Source: Cyanobacteria bacterium UBA8803 (lineage in GTDB: Bacteria; Cyanobacteriota; Cyanobacteriia; Cyanobacteriales; Coleofasciculaceae). From it: a DNA stretch of 6,776 bases. The notes under the pieces are model-generated. The model was not told the DNA's origin and did not search any database. It was given only the letters and a program-made list of their open reading frames with translations. Positions within the stretch are counted from its first letter, which is position 1. Each line of letters starts with the position of its first letter. Positions 1 through 5,531 of the stretch are shown piece after piece. The DNA lies in contig DNXU01000281.1 in NCBI GenBank assembly GCA_003505715.1, positions 1,437 to 8,212 on the forward strand, given 5' to 3'. A program made the translations under genes and the position numbers.

Positions 1-21
1 AATTACCAATTACCAATTACC
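1..21. repeat. Tandem heptamer repeat (AATTACC x3), cut by the window edge
   Basis: Three perfect copies of the 7-base unit AATTACC lie end to end at the very start of the window, so the array may extend to the left. Short tandem heptamers between genes are a known feature of many filamentous cyanobacterial genomes. The array sits 7 bases past the stop codon of the RtcB-family gene, so it is intergenic. No function can be assigned. Confidence 0.75.
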
Positions 22-28
22 ATGCTAC

Positions 29-1468
29 TCAAGCCTTAAACGTTAGAATGGGGCGCATACGAGCGACTAGTTGTACTAGCTCAGCTTGTACTTGAGCATC
101 AATTACAGGCGTGATTGGCTTGTAGGCAGCAGGAGCTTCTTCAATCCGGCGTTCTTGCCGTAACGTGATGCAATCAACTCCGGTTAACCCTAACTCATCT
201 TCGCTTTCCTGATTTCCCTTGCGGCTCAAATCAAAGCGAGAACGTAATCGTCCTGCCCCATGGGAGGCTGAACAACACCAGTCTGGGTTTCCCAAACCCA
301 TCAGTAGGTAGGATGGAGTACCCATGGAACCGGGTATGATAACAGGCTGACCAACATGAGCAGGACATGCACCCTTACGAGTAACCCAACCTTGTCCTTC
401 AGGGAGTGTGATGTTGTGAGGTAAATCGTAAACTAATGGGGCTTCCAGATCGCCATAAACTTGGCGCAGGCGTAACCGCAGTAGTTCTGCCAACAATAGC
501 CGATTGACAAAGGCATAATTTGCAGCTGTTGCTTCAGCTTGCAAATAATCACTAACCGACTCTGGATGGCTGGCACAGGAGAGGGGAAACAAGCGGGAAT
601 CAGGATATTTTAATCTCTCTGGCCACAATGCCTGAGCGCGATCACGCCACATCCCACCAATGTACTTACCCACATGGCGCGATCCAGAGTGAATCATAAA
701 TGCTAGTTGTCCTTCTCGAACTCCCCACTGATAAGCAAGAGTACGATTTTCAACATGCTCGATCCACTGCACTTCAACAAAGTGATTGCCACCGCCAATA
801 GTAGCAAGCCCACCATCTCGAACCATCCCTGCTGCTGGGATCAATTCCTCTGGTGCCCACCTGGTATGTCCTGACATTGAGCCGTTGAGAAAAATGCGAT
901 CGCTTTCCCTTGCCAGTTGGTTAAGATCGGACTGTACGACGCTACCTGTGGGAGCATCTAACATGGCATCTAACCACCCAACGACACCATTTTGAAAGAG
1001 TGTCTGCATGGTTTGAGCGGTCATGGTGACATCGCGCTTGCCAAAAAAGAAATCACCTTTCATCAATTCCACAAAGCGATCGCGCTGGGCTAAAAATTGC
1101 TCAACAGATAAATCAGCAACGTGCAATCGCATCCCACAGTTAATGTCCGATCCGACAGCAGCAGGAATTACCTGTCCCAACGTTTCAACAACGGAGCCAA
1201 TGGCAACACCTGCGTCACCAGGATGAAAGTCAGGTGTTGCACAGACTCGGCAAACATGGCCTCCAGCAGGATGTCTGGCAGTTGCCAAGCTTGCTAATTG
1301 CTTGAGAGCTTTTGCCTCCACTGGCAAGTTTTCCGGTAAGAGGACTTCGGCAATGGGTGCATTGGGCGAATCTAGCCAACGCACTGAATAGGATTGATTG
1401 TTGTATTGCACATCAAGCCCCTGCCGAGCTAATGCTCGCAGAAGCCGCAAAAGATGGTTCGGCTGCAT
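29..1468 (-). CDS. rtcB: RtcB-family RNA-splicing ligase
   Basis: This 479-residue protein belongs to the RtcB family, GTP- and manganese-dependent ligases that join RNA 2',3'-cyclic phosphate or 3'-phosphate ends to 5'-OH ends in tRNA splicing or RNA repair. The metal and guanylate ligands expected from the archaeal enzyme can be placed: Asp108 and Cys111 in GSDINCG, His229 in GGGNHFVEVQ, His260 in HSGSRHVG, His351 in DLPHNI, and the guanylylated histidine as His403 in SASHGAGR. Lys450 in EAPAAYK matches the C-terminal GMP-contacting lysine. RKGACPAH and PGSMGTPSYL are also typical. Length is normal and the ORF looks intact. The N-terminal motif reads DFHPGDAGVAIGS rather than the commoner DVHPGYGFPIGG, suggesting a divergent subfamily. 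The ATG at 1468 has no obvious Shine-Dalgarno sequence. No rtcA or archease gene is adjacent. Family assignment is firm; the exact RNA substrate is unknown. Confidence 0.93.
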   Translation of the reverse strand: MQPNHLLRLLRALARQGLDVQYNNQSYSVRWLDSPNAPIAEVLLPENLPVEAKALKQLASLATARHPAGGHVCRVCATPDFHPGDAGVAIGSVVETLGQVIPAAVGSDINCGMRLHVADLSVEQFLAQRDRFVELMKGDFFFGKRDVTMTAQTMQTLFQNGVVGWLDAMLDAPTGSVVQSDLNQLARESDRIFLNGSMSGHTRWAPEELIPAAGMVRDGGLATIGGGNHFVEVQWIEHVENRTLAYQWGVREGQLAFMIHSGSRHVGKYIGGMWRDRAQALWPERLKYPDSRLFPLSCASHPESVSDYLQAEATAANYAFVNRLLLAELLRLRLRQVYGDLEAPLVYDLPHNITLPEGQGWVTRKGACPAHVGQPVIIPGSMGTPSYLLMGLGNPDWCCSASHGAGRLRSRFDLSRKGNQESEDELGLTGVDCITLRQERRIEEAPAAYKPITPVIDAQVQAELVQLVARMRPILTFKA

Positions 1469-1786
1469 AAAACGCTAGTCAAAAAAACTGGGTATTGTTT
1501 AGTTTTGAAGCGATCTTGACTTGGGTTCAGCAGCCGCAGTCAAAATTTCTGGAATACAACTTCCCATCGAAACCAGAGAGGTTGCACAGGTATGGGTTTC
1601 TTAATTACAAGACCTTACATACTTCCTAGCACAGAACTTTGTGAAATGGCAAGTAAGCTATATATAAAATATATACCTGTAGGGGCGAGTCGCTGTGAAG
1701 ATATCTAAGAAAAAGCGATAACCTGTCAGAAAAAGCTTTTGCCCTATCTGGCCACCCTAGCAAAGGATTGCCCAGAATAATCGTAC
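1469..1786. other. Intergenic region between the Uma2 and RtcB genes
   Basis: This 318-base gap lies between two minus-strand genes and should carry the RtcB promoter and any Uma2 terminator. I found no convincing coding remnant. It contains a very AT-rich TATATA-AAA-TATATA segment (about 1661-1675), a GTAGGGGCG stretch of a kind common in cyanobacterial spacers (1680-1687 area), and the perfect palindrome AAAAGCTTTT (1731-1740). On the minus strand a TTGACT hexamer suits a -35 box, but no good -10 box lies at the right distance, so I call no promoter. No strong hairpin plus T-run terminator is evident. Confidence 0.5.
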
Positions 1787-2329
1787 TCAAGCCAAAATTC
1801 TCTCGACTGATACCTGGATATCTGGAAACGCTAATGGCACAATTGAGCCTTCACGAATAACCTGTTGTGTAACGTACTGACTATTCTGAGGTTCTCGTAA
1901 TACTATTATGCGTCTAGTAGATAAATCCAAAACCCAATATTCTTGAATTCCAGCTGTAGCATAAATAGAGGCTTTGAGGTCTACATCTTTTTTCAGGCTG
2001 GTCTTAGCAACCTCTACAACCCAAAAGATATCATCAGGTTCAGGATGGCGATTGTTATAGGCAGACTCTGGTAATCTCACAATGGCAATATCCGGTTCTG
2101 GTTCGGAATCTGGTAGCGTAATTGGCCCATTAAAACGAACGTCGGCTTTACCTGCTAGCAAATCCTCCAGGTATTTCGCACCTCGCTTGGCTGTATTGTA
2201 ATGGATCGGGGTTTCTGGACTCATTTCAATAATTTCACCCGCTAGCAATTCCACACGGCGATCGCGCAAAATTCCCGCTTGGATCATGCGGTGATAGTCA
2301 TCCACAGACCATTTAGCTAGCGTCTTCAT
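1787..2329 (-). CDS. Uma2-family (DUF820) PD-(D/E)XK endonuclease-like protein
   Basis: The 180-residue product has the layout of the Uma2/DUF820 family, a restriction-endonuclease-fold family greatly expanded in cyanobacteria and of unproven biological role. Visible landmarks are an N-terminal SVDDYHRMIQAGIL segment and VELLAGEIIEMSP (27-38). The PEPDIAIV strand carries the likely catalytic Asp80, WVVEVAKTS carries Glu106, and DVDLKASIYATAGIQEYWVLDL carries Lys119 and the family's YA-GI-EYW signature. The lysine is not in the classic E-x-K position, as is usual for the family. Length is typical and the ORF is intact. The ATG at 2329 lacks a good ribosome site. A GGAG at 2354-2357 instead sits 8 bases before an upstream ATG encoding only Met-Ser-Asp-stop. 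The gene runs in the same direction as the RtcB gene but 318 bases away, so it is probably a separate unit. Confidence 0.88.
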   Translation of the reverse strand: MKTLAKWSVDDYHRMIQAGILRDRRVELLAGEIIEMSPETPIHYNTAKRGAKYLEDLLAGKADVRFNGPITLPDSEPEPDIAIVRLPESAYNNRHPEPDDIFWVVEVAKTSLKKDVDLKASIYATAGIQEYWVLDLSTRRIIVLREPQNSQYVTQQVIREGSIVPLAFPDIQVSVERILA

Positions 2330-2385
2330 TACTCTAATCGCTCATTATTCTTGCTCCGATTGACTCAATTCTATAGTCTTTGTTC

Positions 2386-2400
2386 AGCCAGTTGCTGGCT
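2386..2400. repeat. Inverted repeat upstream of the Uma2 gene
   Basis: AGCCAG, a 3-base spacer TTG, and CTGGCT form a perfect 6-base-arm inverted repeat. It lies about where the -35 region would be for the minus-strand TATAGA at 2370-2375, so it could be a protein-binding site. There is no following T-run, so it is not a standard terminator. Short repeats of this size can arise by chance. Confidence 0.35.
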
Positions 2401-2610
2401 TTAGCTCCAAACTTGGCGAAACTGAGTTCCCACCTAGCCCCTACCAACCTGAACAGGAGAGAGAGGAATAACTTGTGATAACGGAAGCTGATAATCTAGC
2501 TGTAAGAGTAAGTTTGAGAAAATTTTCCTTTTGAACGTGTCAGGCGCTGCTTCTAGGGTGGGTGTTGAGTTATAGCAGTTTCACTGGGCAACCCTTGTAG
2601 AGGAATGTAC

Positions 2611-2630
2611 TGAAGTTTGCTTAAACTTCA
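2611..2630. promoter_or_regulatory. Perfect 8-base inverted repeat, candidate operator
   Basis: TGAAGTTT, the spacer GCTT and AAACTTCA make a perfect 20-base inverted repeat about 112 bases before the start of the TIGR04255-like gene. The operon's second gene encodes a helix-turn-helix protein, so an autoregulatory operator here is plausible. It could equally form an RNA hairpin in a leader. The symmetry is seen; the regulatory role is inferred. Confidence 0.4.
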
Positions 2631-2727
2631 CACTCTACTTCACATTTGTGGCCTATTATAGATTCAGGAAACCTTGAATACTGTTCCGAAGTAGCGAACA
2701 AGTCCAGCCTCTGGAAAGGTTAAAAAT

Positions 2728-2733
2728 AAAGGA
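2728..2733 (+). promoter_or_regulatory. Ribosome binding site supporting a TTG start at 2743
   Basis: AAAGGA ends 9 bases before the TTG codon at 2743, a suitable Shine-Dalgarno spacing. A second purine run, GGGGAG at 2735-2740, is too close (2 bases). The next in-frame ATG is at codon 221, and the family's conserved N-terminal motif begins near residue 17, so a non-ATG start is required. Confidence 0.5.
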
Positions 2734-2742
2734 TGGGGAGCA

Positions 2743-3540
2743 TTGGTTAACACTAACCCACTTATTGCACAGCCACCGCATGAGGTTCCTTTAAAGGAAG
2801 CGCCTCTCATTCTTGTGCTGGCACAAGTACGCTTTCCAGTCATTCTCTCGATTAAGGATAGTAGCTTTGTTGCTCCATTCCAGGAAGCGATTCGAGAAAA
2901 TTACCCGATTCTACAGCCTGAGCAGACTCGTGGTCTTATCTTGGGCCCTCAAGGCGTAGAGCAAACTGAACCTACCATAATTTGGAGGTTTGCGGCTGCT
3001 GATGGAAACTGGCGGGTATCACTAGCACCTGACTTTGTGGCACTTGAGACAATTTCTTATTTAAGTCGGAGCAATTTCCTAAAACGTCTTGAGAATGTAC
3101 TCACAGCACTTGATGAACATATCAAGCCTCGCATCGTTCAACGATGTGGATTGAGATATATCGATAGACTCATAGATCAAGACACAAAAGATATCCCGCA
3201 ACTAGTGCGACCCGAGGTTGCTGGTATTGTGGCTACTGAGTTGGGGAACTATGTACAGCAAACGATCAGTGAGTCTCTATTTAACCTACCTGAGGGAGAT
3301 GGCCAGTTGCTGGTACGGTGGGGATTTTTACCTACTGGTACAACTATTGATCTCGCAACAGTTGAGGCAATTGCTGAGCCTAGCTGGGTGCTAGATCTGG
3401 ATATGTCCATCTCGACACAGCAAGAATTCAGTGTTGAAGCTCTTATGAGTCAAATGCAGCGGTTTGCCGAGCGAATCTACAGTTTCTTCCGATGGGCGGT
3501 CACTGATGACTTTTTGCGGCGCTTTGGAGGTGAACCATGA
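2743..3540 (+). CDS. TIGR04255-like family protein, first gene of a three-gene operon
   Basis: The 265-residue product resembles TIGR04255, a sporadically distributed bacterial family of unknown function. Landmarks are the N-terminal KEAPLILVLAQVRFPVI block (18-34), a WRF...NWRVSLAPDFVALET..Y block (81-106), RCGLRYIDRL (134-143), and a C-terminal FFRWAVTDDFLRRFG (248-262). Length fits the family (about 260). No signal peptide or membrane segment is apparent, so it is probably cytoplasmic. It starts with TTG, chosen because no ATG lies in the N-terminal half and AAAGGA is well placed. GGTTA-ACAC-TAACC can pair across the first codons (2745-2758) and might modulate initiation. Its stop codon overlaps the next gene's ATG (ATGA at 3537-3540), and a full GGAGG at 3526-3530 serves that gene. 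Family call is by motif resemblance from memory; biochemical activity is unknown. Confidence 0.8.
   Translation: MVNTNPLIAQPPHEVPLKEAPLILVLAQVRFPVILSIKDSSFVAPFQEAIRENYPILQPEQTRGLILGPQGVEQTEPTIIWRFAAADGNWRVSLAPDFVALETISYLSRSNFLKRLENVLTALDEHIKPRIVQRCGLRYIDRLIDQDTKDIPQLVRPEVAGIVATELGNYVQQTISESLFNLPEGDGQLLVRWGFLPTGTTIDLATVEAIAEPSWVLDLDMSISTQQEFSVEALMSQMQRFAERIYSFFRWAVTDDFLRRFGGEP
3526..3530 (+). promoter_or_regulatory. Strong Shine-Dalgarno for the HTH gene
   Basis: GGAGG lies 6 bases before the ATG at 3537, inside the end of the preceding gene. It fixes the start at 3537 over the internal Met19 and indicates that the second gene is translated strongly, as well as being coupled through the ATGA overlap. 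Confidence 0.75.
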
Positions 3541-4223
3541 ATACTCTTTTAAACCGAAGGGACTATTTGGGGACTTCTACAGGTGAGCCGATGCGAACCC
3601 AAGTCGCTCATCGACCTATTGCCATTCCAGTTTTTCCTGCTACTTCTGAAACAACCAGTAGTGAACCAATTTCTGATTGGGATTTGTTAATTGTTTCAGA
3701 GCGCACAACAAGTGGTCTTACTCTATCATCACAACCAGTTGCCTCCACAGAAGCAACTCGATCCGCTCTCAATGAACTCAGACAACTGAGCGGGTTGACA
3801 TGGGAGCAACTGGCTAGGCTTTTCAACGTCTCACGAAGAAGCCTCCATTTTTGGGCAAGTGGGCAGCCATTGTATCCTTCTAATGAGGAACGCCTGAATC
3901 GACTTTTGGGCACTGTGCGATACATTAACCGAGGTAGTGCCAGTATCAACCGCAGTATCTTACTAAGTCCTAGCAGTGACGGTAGAATACCCCTTGACCT
4001 ACTGATAGCTGGTTGGTATGAGGAAGTAAAACAGCTTATTGGTTCTGGTAATACACCTCAAAAATCACCGTTAAAACCTCTCTCCGAAGATGCAATTGCA
4101 TCCCGTATGCCCCAGAAGCCAGAAGAATTGGTTGATGCGCTTCACGATCCTATTCACCGCGAGGTCGGAAGGTCGCGAACTGTCCGAGCGGTGAGAAGTC
4201 GCAAACGTGATAGCAACCAATGA
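3537..4223 (+). CDS. Helix-turn-helix protein with Xre/MbcA/ParS-like segment, second gene of the operon
   Basis: This 228-residue protein has three parts. Residues 1-74 are a Ser/Thr/Pro-rich, probably flexible N-terminal extension. Residues 76-125 form an Xre-type helix-turn-helix: ALNELRQLSGLTWEQLARLF followed by the recognition-helix region NVSRRSLHFWASGQ. Residues 133-169, with DGRIPLDLLIAGWYEEVKQLIG, resemble the toxin-binding segment of Xre/MbcA/ParS antitoxins, whose typical motif is G-x-P-L-D-L-L...G...V...L. A basic tail follows (R211 to K223, rich in Arg), possibly for nucleic-acid binding. It overlaps both neighbours by ATGA. No RES-domain toxin, the usual partner of such antitoxins, is nearby. 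It may be the operon's regulator, or an antitoxin-like partner of one of the flanking proteins; both are inference. The HTH call is firm, the antitoxin-like segment moderate. Confidence 0.8.
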   Translation: MNTLLNRRDYLGTSTGEPMRTQVAHRPIAIPVFPATSETTSSEPISDWDLLIVSERTTSGLTLSSQPVASTEATRSALNELRQLSGLTWEQLARLFNVSRRSLHFWASGQPLYPSNEERLNRLLGTVRYINRGSASINRSILLSPSSDGRIPLDLLIAGWYEEVKQLIGSGNTPQKSPLKPLSEDAIASRMPQKPEELVDALHDPIHREVGRSRTVRAVRSRKRDSNQ

Positions 4224-5050
4224 ACGAGGAATGGGTTCAGGAAGTAGATGCTGCTATTAAAAAGTGGCGTCAGGGTGATGCAGTTCTTAGCGAGCAAGGG
4301 TTTGTTTATCGTATCGATCCTCAGCGACCCCTAACAGAGGAATCCTTGGATGCTGGATCTGAGGGAGCCGATCTGGCCGAGAGTGAGGTTAGAGGCTTTG
4401 TCGTGGTTACGCAAACATGCGATATTGTGCGCTCCTGCTCTTCTCGTCCCTTTGTAGAGGTGGTGCCTCTTGTGGAAGTTGATGAGCAATATCTATACGA
4501 GATTCAACGAGGCAGACGGCCTCAGTATGCATTTATTCCAGGAGTAGCAGAACATCGCCTCGTTGCCGATCTCGATCGCGTAATGACGGTGGAAAAGTCT
4601 GTTGTTGCAGGATGGGAACGTCAGCCTGGATGCGACAGCGATCAAGAAGTCAGAACGCTGGGTCAAGTGCTGGCACGGAAACGTGTTCGTTTTGCCTTTC
4701 CTGATGACTTCACTCAATGGACTGGAAAGCTCCAAAGTCGGTTTCGAGAAAAGCATAACAAGTCAAGCTCTGAGGGAGAGGCACTTAAATCTCTACGTGA
4801 GATTAGAGTAAGAGCAGCACCCTCTTGGCACGACTCCGAGATCCAACTAATGTTTTGGTTTATTCGGCATGAAGAAGAAGTTCAATTCCAGAGAATGGGA
4901 TGGGATAAACTACTCCAACAGTGGCTTAAACTAATTCCTGCGTCAGGACGCTTCCAATCGGTTGAGGGGCAAGTGGTTACTCTGGAGGACATTACAGCGA
5001 AAGATTATATTGAAAGCGATCCTTTCGATCTCGATCACTTATCTCGTTAA
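4220..5050 (+). CDS. Unrecognised 276-residue protein with WRQGD and TQTCD motifs, third gene of the operon
   Basis: I cannot name a characterised family for this protein. It begins with an acidic helix and WRQGD (16-20). A hydrophobic strand then ends in VVVTQTCDIV (61-70), followed by RPFVEVVPLV (76-85). Later come VLARKRVRFAFPDDFTQW (150-167), and EIRVRAAPSWH (194-204) before a hydrophobic strand IQLMFWFI (208-215). Paired WxxGD and TQxCD blocks occur, as I recall, in uncharacterised bacterial proteins from accessory loci, and the Cys-Asp pair (67-68) looks like a candidate functional site. There is no signal peptide or clear transmembrane helix. Translation starts at the ATGA overlap with the HTH gene and has no good Shine-Dalgarno of its own, so it depends on coupling. 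It is last in the operon; no clear terminator follows. It could be an effector or a structural partner of the TIGR04255-like protein; no function should be assumed. Confidence 0.78.
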   Translation: MNEEWVQEVDAAIKKWRQGDAVLSEQGFVYRIDPQRPLTEESLDAGSEGADLAESEVRGFVVVTQTCDIVRSCSSRPFVEVVPLVEVDEQYLYEIQRGRRPQYAFIPGVAEHRLVADLDRVMTVEKSVVAGWERQPGCDSDQEVRTLGQVLARKRVRFAFPDDFTQWTGKLQSRFREKHNKSSSEGEALKSLREIRVRAAPSWHDSEIQLMFWFIRHEEEVQFQRMGWDKLLQQWLKLIPASGRFQSVEGQVVTLEDITAKDYIESDPFDLDHLSR

Positions 5051-5096
5051 AGCTAAAGGATTGTCAAGTTCCTATTCCTGCAAATTATAGGTGAGT

Positions 5097-5104
5097 GCGA
5101 TCGC
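5097..5104. repeat. HIP1 palindrome GCGATCGC followed by a T-run
   Basis: This is one of five full HIP1 octamers in the window; the others start at 896, 1076, 2258 and 5535. HIP1 is strongly over-represented in many cyanobacteria. This copy lies 46 bases after the stop of the last operon gene and is followed by TTTTTAT, so it could contribute weakly to termination, although the stem is only the self-complementary octamer. Confidence 0.7.
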
Positions 5105-5138
5105 TTTTTATCTGGGTTGTCATTGGAGCGAATACGTA

Positions 5139-5222
5139 CTACTGATCGAGAGTCGCTTGCCGTTCCTTCTTCTCAAAATACTGCTGATGCTCTTCGGTAG
5201 CTTCTGTCACTCTCGTCAGAGC
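5139..5222 (-). pseudogene. Possible msrA (methionine sulfoxide reductase A) 3' remnant
   Basis: The minus strand encodes a 27-residue stop-terminated tail reading ALTRVTEATEEHQQYFEKK and then ERQATLDQ. The segment EEHQQYFEKK resembles the C-terminal part of MsrA enzymes, commonly of the form AEEYHQQYFEKR. The frame stays open only to about 5264, where a TAG stops it. No upstream GCFWG active-site region is present, so if the match is real this is just the decayed tail of a lost gene. The match is short and made from memory, hence low confidence. Confidence 0.3.
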
Positions 5223-5410
5223 AAAATCTGAAACCCTTACACAGAAAGATTTCCATGATTTAGGCTAAAGACATGAGTTTCTATCAGTTTGCGATTGCCT
5301 ACGGCACCAGCAAAGCTGATCGCTAAATTGTCTAGGGGGTATGACTTTCATCATTTGGCTAAGATTTTACTTTTCCCAGAGTGACAGAAGAGGATTAGGG
5401 ACAGCACAGT

Positions 5411-5446
5411 TTGTTTCGTTTATTGCGTCTATTGCGTTTATTGCGT
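5411..5446. repeat. 9-base direct repeats, candidate operator of the toxin-antitoxin module
   Basis: Four adjacent 9-base units occur: TTGTTTCGT (degenerate), TTATTGCGT, CTATTGCGT and TTATTGCGT. The last three share TATTGCGT exactly. They overlap the proposed -35 box at 5432-5437 of the promoter for the antitoxin gene. This is the arrangement expected if the HTH antitoxin, alone or with its PIN partner, binds iterated sites and represses its own operon. The repeats are seen directly; the operator role is inferred. Confidence 0.55.
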
Positions 5447-5460
5447 TAAGCATTTATAGT
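5432..5460 (+). promoter_or_regulatory. Predicted sigma-70-type promoter of the toxin-antitoxin operon
   Basis: TTGCGT (5432-5437) as -35 and TATAGT (5455-5460) as -10 are separated by 17 bases. The -10 matches the consensus at five of six positions and the -35 at three of six. A start site near 5467 would give a leader of about 65 bases before the antitoxin ATG at 5532. Confidence 0.45.
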
Positions 5461-5519
5461 GGTATTACCGAACCCAAAAGCTTGCTTGCTGTCTAGAACT
5501 GAGGTTTGTCTCAACAACT

Positions 5520-5523
5520 GGAG
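5520..5523 (+). promoter_or_regulatory. Ribosome binding site deciding the antitoxin start
   Basis: GGAG at 5520-5523 lies 8 bases before the ATG at 5532 but only 2 bases before the in-frame ATG at 5526. This favours the second ATG, two codons downstream, as the true start. Confidence 0.6.
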
Positions 5524-5531
5524 AAATGCCA

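Larger units (their letters stand above)
2330..2742. other. Divergent intergenic region with two inverted repeats
   Basis: These 413 bases separate the minus-strand Uma2 gene from the plus-strand three-gene operon and must hold both promoters. Two perfect inverted repeats stand out and are listed separately (2386-2400 and 2611-2630). A minus-strand TATAGA (plus 2370-2375) is a candidate -10 box for the Uma2 gene. A TATTAT at 2654-2659 is a candidate -10 for the operon, but no matching -35 box lies 16-18 bases upstream. GAAAATTTTC at 2518-2527 is another short palindrome. No coding remnant was recognised on either strand. Confidence 0.55.
5051..5531. other. Spacer between the operon and the toxin-antitoxin module
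   Basis: This 481-base stretch contains a HIP1 palindrome (5097-5104) followed by a T-run, a possible msrA 3' remnant on the minus strand, and 9-base direct repeats with a promoter near its right end; these are listed separately. A 17-codon plus-strand ORF (5273-5326, starting MSFYQFAIAYG) is followed in another frame by a stop-free stretch ending near 5384. Together these look like possible gene debris, but I recognise no family. The overall impression is of decayed sequence between two accessory modules. Confidence 0.5.

Noticed and set aside
786..1226. Plus-strand reading frames of 67-69 codons opposite the RtcB gene
   Set aside because: They lie wholly antisense to a well-supported gene, have low-complexity Pro/Ser/Thr-rich products, and resemble no family.
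1661..1740. AT-rich TATATA-type and AAAAGCTTTT palindromes as a terminator or promoter
   Set aside because: The arms are short and self-complementary with no GC-rich stem plus T-run and no well-spaced -35/-10 pair, so chance is a sufficient explanation.
2639..2659. TTCACA...TATTAT as a promoter for the three-gene operon
   Set aside because: The candidate -35 boxes are about 10 or 21 bases from TATTAT, outside the usual 16-18 range.
3608..3949. A 113-codon minus-strand frame opposite the HTH gene
   Set aside because: It is antisense to a gene with a clear HTH, strong ribosome site and coupled neighbours; its product shows no recognisable domain.
4493..4811. Overlapping frames on both strands inside the TQTCD protein gene
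   Set aside because: They lie inside the long third gene of the operon and have no ribosome site or family resemblance.
5273..5384. Small ORF starting MSFYQFAIAYG with a shifted continuation
   Set aside because: Only 17 codons are in one frame, the continuation needs a frameshift, no ribosome site is evident and I recognise no family; kept as possible gene debris only.
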